From assembly GCF_000003605.2 (NCBI RefSeq), contig NW_003123905.1, positions 655,670 to 701,995 of the forward strand: a DNA stretch of 46,326 nt, read 5' to 3'. This DNA comes from Saccoglossus kowalevskii. Lineage: Eukaryota > Hemichordata > Enteropneusta > Harrimaniidae. Made by a program: the position numbers and the translations under genes. Positions 29,396 to 42,358 of the stretch are shown here, one piece after another (position 1 is the first letter of the stretch; every line of letters starts with the position of its first letter). The notes under the pieces are model-generated. The model searched no databases. It had not been told where the DNA came from and worked only from the letters and a program-made list of their open reading frames with translations.

Positions 29396-31670
29396 ATGTA
29401 AGTGAATCAGGAGTATTTATAGAACAAAACTGTAAGAGAGAGCACTGCAATTCAGCGGCGCCACCAAGTGGGAGATATACATGTAGGGTTCTACCTACCA
29501 GGGTGTGGAGTTTTTTGATAATTAAGTTAAAATGGAACATTCTATGGCTTCCTTGGGGCCAAAATTACTATCAGACAGGCCACAGTCTTTAACACATGTG
29601 ATCCCTGGTCAATCAGAACTTTATGGTTGCAAGAGGATCTGCTCCCCAGGGTGAGGGGGCGCATGGCCATGGCATGCGGGTGCTGCACCCATGTTCCCTT
29701 GTTTAAAAAAACTCTGAATGCCATCTTACATATGCTGTACGAGTGTTTGTCCAACAAAATTTCTCTATTGTGCTTTTTTGACTATTCCAACCATTGGTTT
29801 GTTTTTAATTTCAAGTCACAAAATTGTGAATTGTGCAAGATGATCATGTTTTCTCTCTCTCTATTTTTCAAAGAATGACAGACCAACAACAGATTCTGTG
29901 CACTTCTACTATTAGATATGAACAACTAATAGAGCAAATACAGTATCTATAATTCTGTGTGTATTACTTGGCATTTAGCCTAACATTAAGAATCATCTAA
30001 TTGGACATTTCTGGTAAGTTAAGAGTTCTTCAGAAAAAAAAAATCTGAACCGACTACTCATAAGGGTCAATTAATTTTGTTAAAGTAAATTTTAAAAGAT
30101 GAAACAAAATTAAATAGATTCATTTGAGAAAATAGATTTATTCGACAACTAAACATATGAACAAACAAATTATATTAAATTTGCACTTTTTTTTGTATAT
30201 AGCTAAAGAATTTAAAGCCATTAAAAACTGATTGATTCTCAATTACCTATGACATGGCAAGCAAAGGAGACAAGATAACAATCATAGGTAAAAAATTAAT
30301 TACAAATTGAAATAACAAGTGAAAGTTATAAAGTCGTGTGTCTGAGTCACCAAGCAGATAGTGCTAGATAGCGATGATTTGTGGCTTATTTTCATAGTTT
30401 ACATCACCAAACCAGCTGATAGTTGCAGGAGTGGAGTGTCAACATGCTGTATTATAAACAGACATCAGAGAGAGCGAGGGAGAGTGTGTTGGGAAGGGCA
30501 AATACCAAACAACAAAAATACACAGCTGCTTTGTTTCAAACACACTCAGCATCGAAAGAAGGGCTTGAAAAACTGACAATATCAAAATTAGAATATCATA
30601 CTATAAATAAAATCATCCTCCTGGTTATTTAATTAAATAGAAAACCATTAAAACTGCGTTTTATTGATGAGGAATGTCATCGAAATAAATTTTTAAATTG
30701 ACAAATATCAACTAGCAGCAATAAAATATGATAGAGAAATTGTTTGTATAATTTATAATATTTTAAGTAGTCATCTTGTTCAATAAGCTTAGCTACATCA
30801 TATACACACACAGTGGGTCATGTCACCTGTTGGCAAAGAGACTGCATTTTCAATCAAGAAGTTAGAAAACTCGAGTTCAGCTCAAATATGACGTCGGCGC
30901 ATTCACCAGACGGTCGCGTTTTTATGGTGTTTATATACTATATACAAAAGGTGACTGTTTTTTTTTTGTCAGCTATGCAAGGGTATACAATAGATATATG
31001 CAAACTAGGAAAGAGATGCAGACAAAACGGCAAGCGTCGAGTCGTGCAGGCAAAACAAAGAGGTTTATATGAAGCGTGTGGCGACCGCGAGAAACCGGTT
31101 AATCAATTTGTCAAAACTGCGCTAAATTCAAAACAGACGAGATGTACACGAAGAGTAAATTTTGCTATCCGATTTCCTGGATTGATAACCCACGGCTGTT
31201 TATTATTCACTAGAGTTTGATTTTTGGATGTTTTTATTTTATTGATCGTAACAACAAGTTGTTGAGAAAAACAAACAAAACCTCCACTGGCACTGGTCAG
31301 AAACAATGGTGATCTCTGTCCGCACGTTTTATCACATTTAATCAACCGCCGTCGATTCCCCCACACTATAAGCTATACATGTGATCGAATCATGTGTTAC
31401 AAAACCAGTAAAGATGAGTCCACTGGACCGATACGTGTAGTGTCGAGTTAAAACTGGGTGCGGCGTGTAAAAGCGTTAGGTTGATATTCAGAATCAACAG
31501 TGTGTATTTATACTTCATTTTGAAACCCTAACAGCGCCATGCTTGCAACGTATTAATTTTGACAACAAACCAAACACACAATCGACAATATAATCATGAT
31601 GCATGTCGCCGATCTGAACACAGTGCATTTGATTTGATCAAATATAGCAGATAAAGATAGAAAATCTTAC

Positions 31671-32200
31671 CTAACTATGGCGAGTATCTTCAAACGGTCT
31701 TTGTTTGGTTTGCGTCAAAACAGACAGCCTTACAACAAAGTCCCAACTTGCTGCAGTGATTGTCCGCTCACCAACCAATTGTTGCAAACCCTTCGATTTC
31801 TGCTCGAAATCGGCCCCGAAATCCTGAAAACCAGATACAAGCCACATTATGCTCCACTATACACAACACGAAAATCAAACGACCCGGTTAAGGGGGTCGA
31901 ATTAAACGAAATTTCGACACAGGACGGATAGCTACAAGTCTGGCCCGGAAGTTCTGCCTAGAAAAATGACAAAAATTTCAAAGATGTGCGAATTTCTGCG
32001 CGGAGTGCTCCCCATTCCAACATCCAAAACTCGCATTAAATAGGTATTTCATAAAAACCTACCACGGGTCCACCCAGCTGAATAATCAAGGCACAAGGCG
32101 GTAGCAGTTGGTACGAGTTTTTCGATTGAAAAACAGCTTTTAACCAAGTTTTGTCGAGTTACTTGATGCTTTCTGTGAGGTATGCATGGAATGGTAAAAG
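31671..32200 (-). other. TEAD: Candidate TEAD non-coding first exon (5' UTR)
   Basis: Exon 2 begins at an acceptor upstream of the ATG, so at least one 5' UTR exon must lie further right. At 31670 the minus strand has a strong donor (ATAGTTAG|GTAAGATT). Sequence on the exon side (31671 to about 32200) is markedly richer in CpG than the surrounding AT-rich DNA, as expected for an invertebrate promoter/first exon, and a GC box and CCAAT box lie just beyond. The right boundary (transcription start) is a guess. The 84-residue plus-strand reading frame here has no recognisable family. Transcript data could place the real first exon elsewhere. Confidence 0.42.
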
Positions 32201-32260
32201 GTATGTCAGTCTGCCAGAGCCTCAGCCACTACATATTAACCAATCAGTGGGCGGAGCCAA
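32186..32260 (-). promoter_or_regulatory. Candidate TEAD promoter: GC box, CCAAT box, TEAD/MCAT motif
   Basis: Within 70 bp there are GGGCGG (32249-32254, an Sp/KLF site), CCAAT (32240-32244, an NF-Y site) and GGAATG (32188-32193), the reverse of the TEAD-binding CATTCC. A second CATTCC is at 32013-32018. The block sits at the upstream edge of the CpG-rich stretch and of the candidate first exon. No TATA box is evident. Individually these motifs are common; their grouping next to a strong donor and clustered CpG is the argument. Confidence 0.4.
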
Positions 32261-32970
32261 CGAACACAATACTATGTAGGGAGAATTTACATATTGATCA
32301 TCTGCCCAGTTTTTGTATAAGTCAACTCCCTTCTTCCCAGTCGCGTAGTCTTAGTATGACCTTTATTACAAAGTATTAATTCTATAAAATATTCATTTTA
32401 GATACAACAGATTATTCACAAATCTGTATTATAAATAATTCAAGTGATGATTTTACCAACGTCTCCCAGCTTCTCCCATGAGTCAAACGTTCTAAATAAG
32501 CCAATGGCGACTTCATTTTAGTACGATTCTTGCCACGTTAGTAGTTTAAAACGTTATGGGAATTGGCTCTGTTCAGAGAGCTTTCAGTGAACTGCCAAAA
32601 ACGCTTACAGTTCATCACTATTATCGCGACAACAACCCTTAGATTAGAAGTCATTTTCTTGTTGCCATGTACAAAAGCAAGTCACGGGTAAACTGACAGG
32701 TAATGACAAGGTCAAGAGAACGTACCACTTTGTTGTGGGGTAGAATGGACCAGAAGAGAGGAACAAACCTTATCAAATATATCAATCACTTTGGTCTGTT
32801 TACACATATAAACTCCTATATAAGTATTATAAACCGAAATCAAATAAAGCGTGAAAATTAAATCGCTACGCTAAAGAAAGTAAATATATTATAGATAATT
32901 TAAACACCCCTTTCACAAAATAATGTTGGTCTAATTGATGACCCTTCAGTGTAAACGGACACTTGTATTT

Positions 32971-32995
32971 TCATTGGTTCAAAAATGACGTCACC
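32971..32995. promoter_or_regulatory. CRE palindrome next to a CCAAT box
   Basis: TGACGTCA at 32986-32993 is a perfect CREB/ATF site, with ATTGG (inverted CCAAT) at 32973-32977, 13 bp center-to-center-scale spacing typical of CRE/NF-Y promoters. It lies about 0.75 kb upstream of the candidate TEAD promoter and could be an alternative promoter or an enhancer. Function is inferred from motifs only. Confidence 0.35.
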
Positions 32996-34485
32996 TTTCA
33001 TGTATATCTTTTCAACCTCGCACTACAAAAAGTTTAGACCGCCAATTTTCCAACTATGCAACCAAACATAAACAAGTAGATAATCAATCAGAGATTTGGA
33101 TATCAGATTTATCCACTTTCAAAGTTTTCTTTAAATTTCACATCAACAATTAACATAAATTTAAAATAATGCAAAACAACACTAGATTTTTGCAAACAAA
33201 TATAAATTAATATAAATTCAATTAAAATCGAAAAACAACTTGTTTCAGTCTTGAGAAAAATTATCACAAACTCTAGTAATAAAAAAAAAGTTTAAGTACT
33301 GAAATCTGTCAAATTTTGATAATTCAGTTTGAGGTTGAGAACTTTATTTTACAAAAATCATTATGATTTCCTGGCTGAAGAGTCCCAGTGAAATTTTCAC
33401 AATTTTCATTTACAAGCAAAATTTTTAATTTTAAATGTTTTAATCTTCAAAATTTGAAAAGTGTTTATAAAATTAATATTAATTATGTATAGTAATCAAA
33501 TTATACATGTTTTTTTTTTAAAAAGTCAATCGGCAAAAACAAAATAAAAATAGTTTCACATATTTTATTCAAAAAAAAAGGGGGAGTGGTATAGTAAAAT
33601 TTGCCTAGTTACTAATCAGTGTGAGTTTAATTATTTTGGAAAAGATATTAGTACTATAATAATTCAACCAAATAATTGAAACATAATTATGAATTTAATT
33701 TATAGCTTTCCATAACATGCTAACCAATAGCAGAAATAGAATTGTGTAAAATTAGTGCAAAAACACTGAGCAGAAAAAAGGAAAATGCATATAAATAGTT
33801 ATGTTTTGAAGTAACAAAAGGCCTCCCCCACCTACACACACACAAATACTTCATCTAGGGGAGGGAGCTTTATAACTGTTACAACATTTGAAACATTCAC
33901 TAATGAGAGGGTGAGTCCAGAGGTCCCAATCTGATATTGTACTATTGATGGGGTTGCTAGGCAACATCACAAGCACTGTCTGGAATGCCTTGGATGCTTG
34001 TTGGTTAGAGTCTCCATACACAATATGCAAATCATCCATCTGATTCTAAGTCACAAATTTCAAAGTAACAAAATGCTGGAAATTAATTGTATGTGAAGAG
34101 TATTATTTGTTGTCTCCATGATCTGTCATGCTCAAGTAAAAGTAATGTGTAGCCTTTTAACCAACACACTCCCTTTTCATTTTTATGTTAATTGCAATTT
34201 TCCTAGTTTTATTTATGTATTTCTCTGACTAATGAATGCATAAATAAACTAATGACACATATTATTCAGTCAGCATGTCATTTAGACAGTTACCAAGATT
34301 CTGAAAGTTGTAAGTTATCTTTTCGTACTTTTTCTGCTGTAATTCGCACGTTAAATTTTCTCGTCCCCCAAAAGTAATGACATAAAAAAACGATCATCCA
34401 GATAACTGACCCTAATCCTATATCCTGGAAATCAGTGACGATGAAATAAAATTTTGCTGCTATAAAACTTGATCAATTTATGATC

Positions 34486-34727
34486 TTAACTCTTTGAGTG
34501 TCAGGTATTTTTCTCGCCCAAAATTTAGCACAAATAATTTCACATTTTTTGCAATTTTTATTAAATTTCATCATTATTTTGGCCCATACAGACATTTTCA
34601 GATATTGCCATTAGTTTTTGATCAAAAAGTTTGCCAATTTATATTAACATTTTGAGTGGGGAAAAGCAGACTATAAAATTGTTTGTAAATGGTGCGCAAA
34701 AAATGACATTAGCACTCAAAGCGTTAA
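34486..34727. mobile_element. MITE with TTAACKCTTTGAGTG ends
   Basis: Left end TTAACTCTTTGAGTGTCAG, right end TTAGCACTCAAAGCGTTAA, inverted repeats of about 15 bp. AT-rich interior with TTCTCGCCCAAAATTTAGCA resembling the end of the TTAACC family. A probable relative, not the same family. Confidence 0.65.
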
Positions 34728-35684
34728 TGGGGACAAAATTTGAGTGAGTTTTTTTTTTTTTTGGGAGGGGGATGTTGATATCGGACGGGGGTGGGGGTTC
34801 AAACCAAGATAAAATAAATCCTTTGCATGGAGAAAAATAAAAATGATCTGTTTTTAAAATGATTAAACCCAAGACACAACAAAAATAAAAAAAATAAAAA
34901 CACAACAATCACTGTCCAAAACATTTCAAACTTCTCACTGAAAATTCATTTGTCTCTTACAAATTAAAAACTTTGAGTGCCAAATCCATTTTTTGCTGCT
35001 ATTTCACAAAATTGCAAAACTTTTTTTATCGTAAACAGAGGGAAATTGTGACCATTTGGTCAAAAAATAAAAAAAAATACATAAAACATGCACAATGATT
35101 TACTCAAATTTTGGCGGGAAAAATGATGGTGTCAATGAAAATCAAGAAATTTGTTTTTCAGTAAACATTTTTTGGGATCTTTCAGACAAAGATCATCACA
35201 GTATATTTGTGAAATTTCATCATTATGGAGACACTTTCAAATCATCAATTAGCACGAAAAATTTAACATATTTACAGCGCACATTCATACATACGTAAAT
35301 AAACCATCAGCACCCCCCTCCCCCAATCAAAATTTACAAAAACAATATGTTACAGGTAATAACTATTAAACTGGAACAATAAACATTTATTTGGCTGTCA
35401 AAAAAAATTATTACCTAAATTATAGCGAAATGAAAGGAATAATCTGTCATAAATATTCTTGCTTTCACTGTCTGAAAAACTGTTGGCTAACTCGTTAAAA
35501 TGATCATGGGGAATGGATATAGGATTAGTGGCATATTAGGAAGATTAACTTTTTGAACTTTGAACCCCAAATTCAACTTTTGTCACTTTTCACAAAATAA
35601 ACCTACATCAATTGTTTCCATATTTCTTCAAAATTTTGATCAGGATTTGGAGCCAATGGGGAATAGGTGATTTTCCGTACAATT

Positions 35685-36015
35685 GCGAGATCTCGCGAGA
35701 TGCATGAAAGACGTGCCTCGAACGTCTGCCGCAAAAATCGAACGATTTGATTTTGAACTAGAATTTCTTTATTTCGTAGCTTACATTGACCGGCCGATCT
35801 TCGACAGAGGAATATTGCTTCCGAATACCCTTACTTAATCGAAATTGCCTATCATCGAATGTGTACAGCACATTATTAAGCATGGAAATTTCCCCAAAAT
35901 ACTTTCGCGTTTGTCGAATCCCACACAATGTTTGACGCCACTACGACGCTATGACCTTTGTTTGTCCTGTTATTAGTTCGATTTCATGCATAACGCGTGA
36001 TTCTCGCAGTGAACG
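35685..36015. repeat. Dispersed repeat, relative of the sequence at 6236-6370
   Basis: Shares CTGCCGCAAAA, GATTTGATT...GAACTAGAATTTCTTTATTTCG at its left and GATTTCATGC...CTCGCAGTGAACGG at its right with the region around the 6.3 kb array. CpG-rich compared with its surroundings. No open frame; probably a non-autonomous element. Confidence 0.45.
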
Positions 36016-36204
36016 GAAAATGGTCTATTATTTCCATTTTGTCCAAAATTAACAATTATATTATGAAATAATACATAAAAATGTACAAAATGTTTCAACA
36101 TAATTTTGGCGGGAAAATTAAAGCCGTTCATGCAGTTCAATGATGAACAGTATTTGGTGGTGGGTAGAAGAAGACTTTGAGACAATTTAGGCACTGTTAG
36201 AGGC

Positions 36205-36292
36205 TTGGATTATTAGCATAACTATAGAAACAATGGAAACATTAGTATAACAATAGAAACAATGGGATATATTCGAATAACAATATCTGCTT
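36205..36292. repeat. Short tandem repeat of about 30 bp, three copies
   Basis: ATTAGCATAACTATAGAAAC, ATTAGTATAACAATAGAAAC and ATTCGAATAACAATATCTGC head successive units. Confidence 0.7.
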
Positions 36293-37880
36293 ATAGGGTA
36301 ATTAACGACTGCCTGCTGGGTCAGGAAAATAAAGAAAAGATGGAATGGAGATAATTATGGATGTGTTGAAGTGGATACAATGTCAGAAAAGGTGGGAAAT
36401 GTTGGGTCTTTGTTGAAAATTTCAAGTTTTCACCCTTCACTGATTTTTCATATGTTTTTAATAGGGTCAATAATCAAACCAAATGATTTCTTATCAAATG
36501 GTCTATGATCTAATGTTTTGTTCAGAGATAAGACATATAATACTGCAAATTGTAGTATTAGGGAAGTTATACCCTTTTTAACTTGAGAACATTTTTTTTT
36601 TATATTTGTGAGCAAATAAAGTATTTGTGTTTCTGGTGTATGTCAATAAAAATGTGTGTTTTTTTGTTGTTTTTCAATAATTTAAGAAAAAATCATAAAT
36701 TTCTGAATGTCAATTTAAAATAATAATAAAAATTCATCCCCATGCATCGATTTCTGAAAACAATTTGAAGATAATTCATTTACTTACATAAAAAATGTGC
36801 GCATAAAATGTATTTGATGAAGAAGAATATTTTTCAAATTTATTTTAATCATATTATTTTCTCGCTGATAGTGAGCAAGATCAGAATTTATTCAGAATGG
36901 CTGCGTAATTACAAATTCAATTTAGTGCATGTGAGGGGTCGACCATTTGAAATCTGGGGGAGGGTGAAACATTTGTTAAAAGACACCAAGAACGAAAAAA
37001 AATTGCATGCAAGGTGTTGCAAGCAGGTACAATTCTGGCAAAATTTAAGAGAAATAAAAATGTACAGACAAGACACTGTGAAAAAAAATTGCACTTTTAG
37101 AAAAATACATAAAAAACACTGCACACATATTTTGGCGAGAAAAATTATCTTTGATCGCTAACTCATTCGTTAGTGAATGAATCTCGGCCAGTGGAAATGG
37201 CCTTCCCATTGACTCTGTGGCACACTCACCCAGGGTAGGGGTCAACCTCTAACGTTCTCATTCACTACTTAAGAAGGGTCTGTCTGAATTAAAGACCACA
37301 TGGCATTTCTTTCTTGCTTTCGTTTTCATGAGTTCACGATATCATCAGACAAGTTTTCGAGAAAGAAAATGTCATATGTAATGGACAAAATTTACATGAT
37401 TGCATTGGTTTCTATGGTGAAATTATTTCTTCATGATTTTGCTCAGTGACATGGGATGAAAAAGTCATATACTGTAATTGCTCTATTAGTAGTGCATGCC
37501 ATTATGTAAATTACTGCCTTAGTCACTGTACCTTCTATCAGCAAAAATCGCTTCTTTAACCTTCGAACCTTTGAACGCTAAATATGTAAATTGTTGTCAT
37601 TTTTCAAAAAAAATTTCTTAATTTTTTTTCTTCAAAGATTTTGATCAAGTAAAATTAATGAAAAAATTATAGAAAAAAACATAAAAATGGAGGGAAAAAT
37701 TATAGCATTCTTAGTTTAATCAAATAGAAAACTTACAAATGTGAATATCAGTAATTGGAACATCAGGTTACTGAAATTAGCACTGCTTGTGCAGAAAACT
37801 AGAAAACTCAAATTCTCTCTATTTTTGCTGGAGAGGGGGAGGGGGGGGTTAAATAATTTCCTCATTGGTTTGTATGTAGT

Positions 37881-38113
37881 TTAACCATTTCACCACTGGT
37901 TCCCTCTTTTCATCACAAATTCACAAAATAGTCCCATTTATAGTCTGCACTTATGAGATTGGGACAAATTTATTTTTGAGTAAAAACTGAAAATTTATTC
38001 AAATTTTGTCAGTTGGCTCCAAAATTTGGGTTCATTTTCAGAAATATTGAGGAATTAAAAAAAAAGTGCAGACAAATTTGGGCGAGAAATTCTTGTGGTG
38101 GTTAAAATGGTTG
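37881..38113. mobile_element. TTAACC-family MITE
   Basis: Begins TTAACCATTTCACCACTGGT and ends GTGGTGGTTAAAATGGTTGA. Contains CCCTCTTTTCATCACAAATT, GTTGGCTCCAAAAT and GCAGACAAATTTGGGCGAGA, shared with the other copies. Confidence 0.78.
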
Positions 38114-38454
38114 AAAGCGTTTATTTCAAATGACGTCACAATATGACATGATTAATTATTCATGAACTAGTTTGGTTGAGACAAACAAATCAAATTTAGT
38201 AAACAAAAACTAGAACAGTGTCACACATACTGATAACTTTTGTGGTGTCGAAATAATTTAACAATGGTTTTGTTCAAGCATTTAAAAGGCCCCTGTGGCT
38301 CAAAACACAAATCACACAAAAGCCACAGAGAAGTAACCTGTTGGAAATGAAATTCTCTGTGCACATTGTTCACATTTGATCTGTTTCATTTTTAATAAAA
38401 TTTCATCATCAGGACAAACATTTATGTCACATCAGTAAAAGTTTGTCAAAACAA

Positions 38455-38510
38455 TTTGACGTTTTTCAGCCCAAATAAATTTTGACTAAAATAAAAGTAA
38501 TAGACAGTAA
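38455..38510. mobile_element. Fragment of a foldback MITE
   Basis: TTTTTCAGCCCAAATAAATT then TTGACTAAAATAAAAGTAAT and AGACAGTAA resembles a mutated right end. Confidence 0.3.
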
Positions 38511-39115
38511 CACCAAATGTGTGAAGGCAGAAATAGTTAATACAATTAATATTGTTGCAGAAATTGAATTCCTACTGATTTGGGTCCATTGGTCTAGGAT
38601 AGAAACTGTTGGTTGAGGGGTGTTACAAATTACAGTGTATGTGAAAAGGTACTTTGGGACAAAAGTTGCATGCAGTTTTATTTTTCATCCGTAAATTTAA
38701 CTATTATTCTCTTCTGGTAAATAGCGCTTGATTAAAAACACAGTAATTGAAGAGTGCGTATTGAACAATATATGACCGATATACTTGTTGCCATGGTAAC
38801 CGGTAATTAATGACCTATCCTTTCAAGTAGCGAGCACATGAGTGACAGGTGATGTGGGCATCTTATTGGAGTTTGTTATTGCTTCTAGTTGCTAGGATAC
38901 GGTTCCTAAGTTGCCAAAATCTGGATGATTGGAATGCTAGTGATTTCCTCAACGGAGAAGGGAACTAGGAGCAGACCAGCGGGCTGGCTTTGTGTTAATT
39001 GCTCCGTCGCCAACTGTCTTCTCGCATGTACTACTGTCATAGCGACCAGCAAATGGCTGGGATTCAAAGAGAACTTTTGGAATAAAAGGGTAAATCATTG
39101 TGGTTAGCAAACATA

Positions 39116-39131
39116 CCACTAGAGGGCAGTG
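39116..39131 (+). promoter_or_regulatory. CTCF-like motif upstream of TEAD
   Basis: CCACTAGAGGGCAGTG is a full match to the CTCF core consensus, about 7 kb upstream of the candidate promoter. Motif match only. Confidence 0.42.
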
Positions 39132-41315
39132 TCTGGGGGGGGACAAAATTTGTCGCTTTATCATTTGGCATATTCTTTTTTTTCTTCCATAATTTGTCAT
39201 TTTGGAGCAGGTATAGTTAAATTCACATTGCTCACAGGGACATTTTTGCAAAATTATAAAACTATATTACGAGGAATTATTTGAGAAAGGCAATACGTCT
39301 GACTTTATAGGCATTTAAACAAGACTATATTTCAAGTTATAAATAGCACACATCCCGATTACGAGAATACAAAGTGCGTAGACCGCAGACAGTACGCGCA
39401 GTAATGTTTTGCTTCTCAGTGATCAGTGATTGGTTAATTATGAATACATCTATTCTTAAAGCAGGGGAGGTGTCACCTGCGCATGTGTCAGATGGCCATA
39501 GTGTGTCATTGTTTACAAACAAGCATGTACCCATGAGTCTTTGTGTTTTTAGTGTGTGTTGTTATCTTCGTTTGGGACCCAATTCCCACGCATGTGCAGG
39601 TGACGATCCTCTCGCTTTAAATTTGCTAATCAAATATGTTTAATGGGTGATCTTTTCAGTGGTGTGCATTCAATATGGGTCCCATACTACACATAGCAAC
39701 GTATAAGCATGTATACAGTAGTTTATTTACCAACTACTAAAATGTATACAATTAATCTCAGATTGAATGTCTGAGAATTAATTCACTATCATGTGTTGGG
39801 GTCACATGATAACACATCTCCAATCAGACAATTCAATGATTGTACTACAACAATTAACAATATTTTATCTACTTTGATGTGTAAAGAATTATGTCCAGGA
39901 AATTTAAGGTCATTATGAAGAAAATTTAAATGCTTGCATTTCGAAAATATTAAAATAAAACCATCACGCATTGAATCTGCACTGATCATAAATTGCTACT
40001 ATGTCGTCTTCAAGATTGAATTGTGGGTAGAAATAACAGGTCTGGGTTCATGGTAATCAGAATATAATGAGGCACTGTGGTCGCTTGTGACATATTGCAA
40101 TTAAACCGCTACATACAGTGATTGGGTTTGTGGTAAAGGATGACAGCAATAAAGATTTAGATATGACGCAGTCTTCATGATGAACTACGGGTAGAAGTAG
40201 GTCTGGATTTATGGTAAATTGTCAAAATATTTATAGCTGACGTTCTCTGTATCAATTACACTCAATCTCTAATTCAGAAATCAGGACCGAGAAATATGAG
40301 CGTATGTCACGTTGTTCCAACCTGTGGCAATTCCCCACTGACAACAAACATTTACAGAGGCATATTAAAGACTGTTCCAGCCATATTTTTATTCAATATA
40401 GTTTTTAAAATATTGAAAATGATTACATATTTAGGAAGCCAGATTGTCTCCTAGATACTATAATATTTAATAAGTTACATTGCTCCGAAAGTCAACAGCG
40501 TTGTCATGGCACTGTACTCGTACATTAATAAAAAAAATGAGTAAGACTATAAAAATAAACATTTGGATACTATTTAAATACAGGGAGTATGGTAACATAA
40601 ATGCAACACTGTGTATACACTTTAGTCAGTTAGTATTAAAAATATTATGTGCGCGACATTCCAAGAGGCTTAATAATACAGTAATTCATTGAAACAGTGC
40701 CCTCACAGTTCAGATTGAGAAACTATCACAGATGAAATCAAATCACAGTTAACAGAATCCAGTGGCAAAGACGACTTGCATATCATCCCTTGATACAAAA
40801 CAAAACCACAAGGTTTTTATATCATTACCATAGTAACTAACCAATTTTTTTTTCATATTGACAAAATTATAGGTTCATTTTACTTAGACCTCAATTTTTA
40901 ATTCTGTTTTCTTCGTAACAAGAAATCCCACTGATGTGATCGCAAAGAAAGTTACAGGTATAATACATCCAGCAGAAAAAAACTACAAGTACGTGTTTGA
41001 GAGTGTTGAACAGACCTTGGAGGTATATTAAATGGCAGGAGATATTTTGTTGAAAATGAGTGAGCCACAAAACTTGTTCTTACGTCTCCTTTTCAATTCT
41101 CTCAGTCATTACATCGGCTGTTCCCAAGATCTACATCTCCATGGTATTACCGTAGGAACAGTGGATAGGATGGAAAAGATTGGAATACATAAAGGAGAGT
41201 CAAAAACTTGGTTCTCTCTCTCAAAAAAAAACAAAAAAAACAATAAAAATAACAAAAAAACAGCCATTTGCATTCTAAGGTCTGTTACAGAAAATTTGCA
41301 TCACATACAAAAATG

Positions 41316-41492
41316 TTAACATTTTTGCCACCAGTTTCCTCTTTTCATTACAAATTCACAAATTAGTCCTGTCTATAGTCTGCACCTTCCTTCAGAACTG
41401 GGACAAAAATTGCCAAACTGTTTGAGTGAAAATATAATATAAAAAAAAGTAGACAAATTTGGGCAAGAAATTCTGGTGGTGAAAAGGTTAAA
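41316..41492. mobile_element. TTAACC-family MITE with internal deletion
   Basis: Begins TTAACATTTTTGCCACCAG and ends TGGTGGTGAAAAGGTTAA; has CCTCTTTTCATTACAAATTC and GTAGACAAATTTGGGCAAGA but lacks the central GGCTCCAAAA part present in the 37.9 and 41.8 kb copies. Confidence 0.72.
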
Positions 41493-41844
41493 TCGTTTAC
41501 ATAAGGCACATACTTAACTATACCTTGGTGTACATTTTGCTGTACTATGACAAACCACTCTATGATAAGGCTAAAAATGAAAATGTTTCTGGTCTCCAAA
41601 TGATGTGCCTTATATTTGTTTTATTTTTACAATATTGTGATAGGACCCATACATTTGCTTTTAAACTGGACAGTGACCTGACACAAATAATTTTGCCTAA
41701 TATACTAATAAATGTATTGCATCCATAGAAATAGTTTCCATTCATTGACAATAATAAAATGTTACAAAAAAATACAATATATAAAAAAAAATAAAAAAAT
41801 AAACTAAATATTTTTGGTGAAATCCCATTCTATTCAAAACTCAG

Positions 41845-42052
41845 TTTAGTTTTCACCACCAGTTCCCTTTTCTCATCACAAATTCAGAAGATTGGAACAA
41901 AACTGGCCACATTTTTTGAGTAAAAACTGAAAATTTACTCAAAAGATGTCTCTTGGCTCCAAAATTAAGGTTCATTTCCAGAAATATTGAAGAATATAAG
42001 AAAAAAGTGCAGAAAAATGTGGGCAAGGATGTCTGGTGGTGAAAAGGTTAAA
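41845..42052. mobile_element. TTAACC-family MITE
   Basis: Begins TTAGTTTTCACCACCAGTTC, ends TGGTGGTGAAAAGGTTAA, and contains TCTTGGCTCCAAAATTAAGG and CCAGAAATATTGAAGAATAT, as in the other copies. It lies about 350 bp from the preceding copy in the same orientation. Confidence 0.75.
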
Positions 42053-42358
42053 AGGTCTCCACAGAACATAAATTGTGAAGATCACAGTAACCTAACATTC
42101 TTTTGACCTTTTGACATTATCTACCAAACAAAAAACAAAAGAACAAATAGTATGAAAATATCTCAAATTTCTACTTTATAAAAAAAATATTTTTGATTAT
42201 ACAGTCTTTAAATTTTTTTAAAAATGGCACCATTAAAGTACAAGTCAGAATGATAAAATTGTTTACATGATACATTATATGAATTACATCAACTTTATTT
42301 TCTGGCAATCTTTTCAGTGAAAGAAAATGTACATATTTAAGGCAGTTTGGGCTTTATT

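Larger units (their letters stand above)
17374..31670 (-). other. Proposed TEAD intron 1 (14.3 kb) with repeats and assembly gap
   Basis: From the acceptor of exon 2 to the candidate first-exon donor. Holds the N gap, the 21.3-22.1 kb repeat, foldback MITEs (23.5 and 28.4 kb), a hAT-like MITE (24.5 kb) and a MITE with TTAAAGG ends (29.0-29.4 kb). Stretches 19.1-21.0, 22.3-23.4, 25.4-27.3 and 29.4-30.8 kb show nothing that I recognise. The right limit depends on the first-exon call. Confidence 0.5.
30880..32345. promoter_or_regulatory. CpG-rich stretch (probable unmethylated promoter region)
   Basis: CpG is scarce in most of the window but frequent here (for example GACGTCGGCGC near 30891, GACGGTCGCG near 30909, CAAGCGTCGAGTCGTG near 31030, GGCGACCGCGAG near 31080, CGACCCGG near 31880). 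It coincides with the candidate promoter and first exon of TEAD. A 135-residue plus-strand frame at 30813-31220 lies in it but resembles no family I know and is probably chance. Confidence 0.45.

Noticed and set aside
30813..31220. 135-codon plus-strand frame
   Set aside because: Lies in the CpG-rich region where stop codons are rarer; no domain recognised and no exon structure seen.
36808..37161. 117-codon plus-strand frame rich in Lys
   Set aside because: Composition reflects A-rich DNA; its end resembles a MITE end (TATTTTGGCGAGAAAAATTA).
40296..40380. Frame starting MSVCHVVPTCGNSP, slightly like the start of a THAP zinc finger
   Set aside because: Only the first Cys-x5-Cys part resembles THAP; the downstream conserved residues (such as the FHRFP string) are missing and no exon boundary is convincing.
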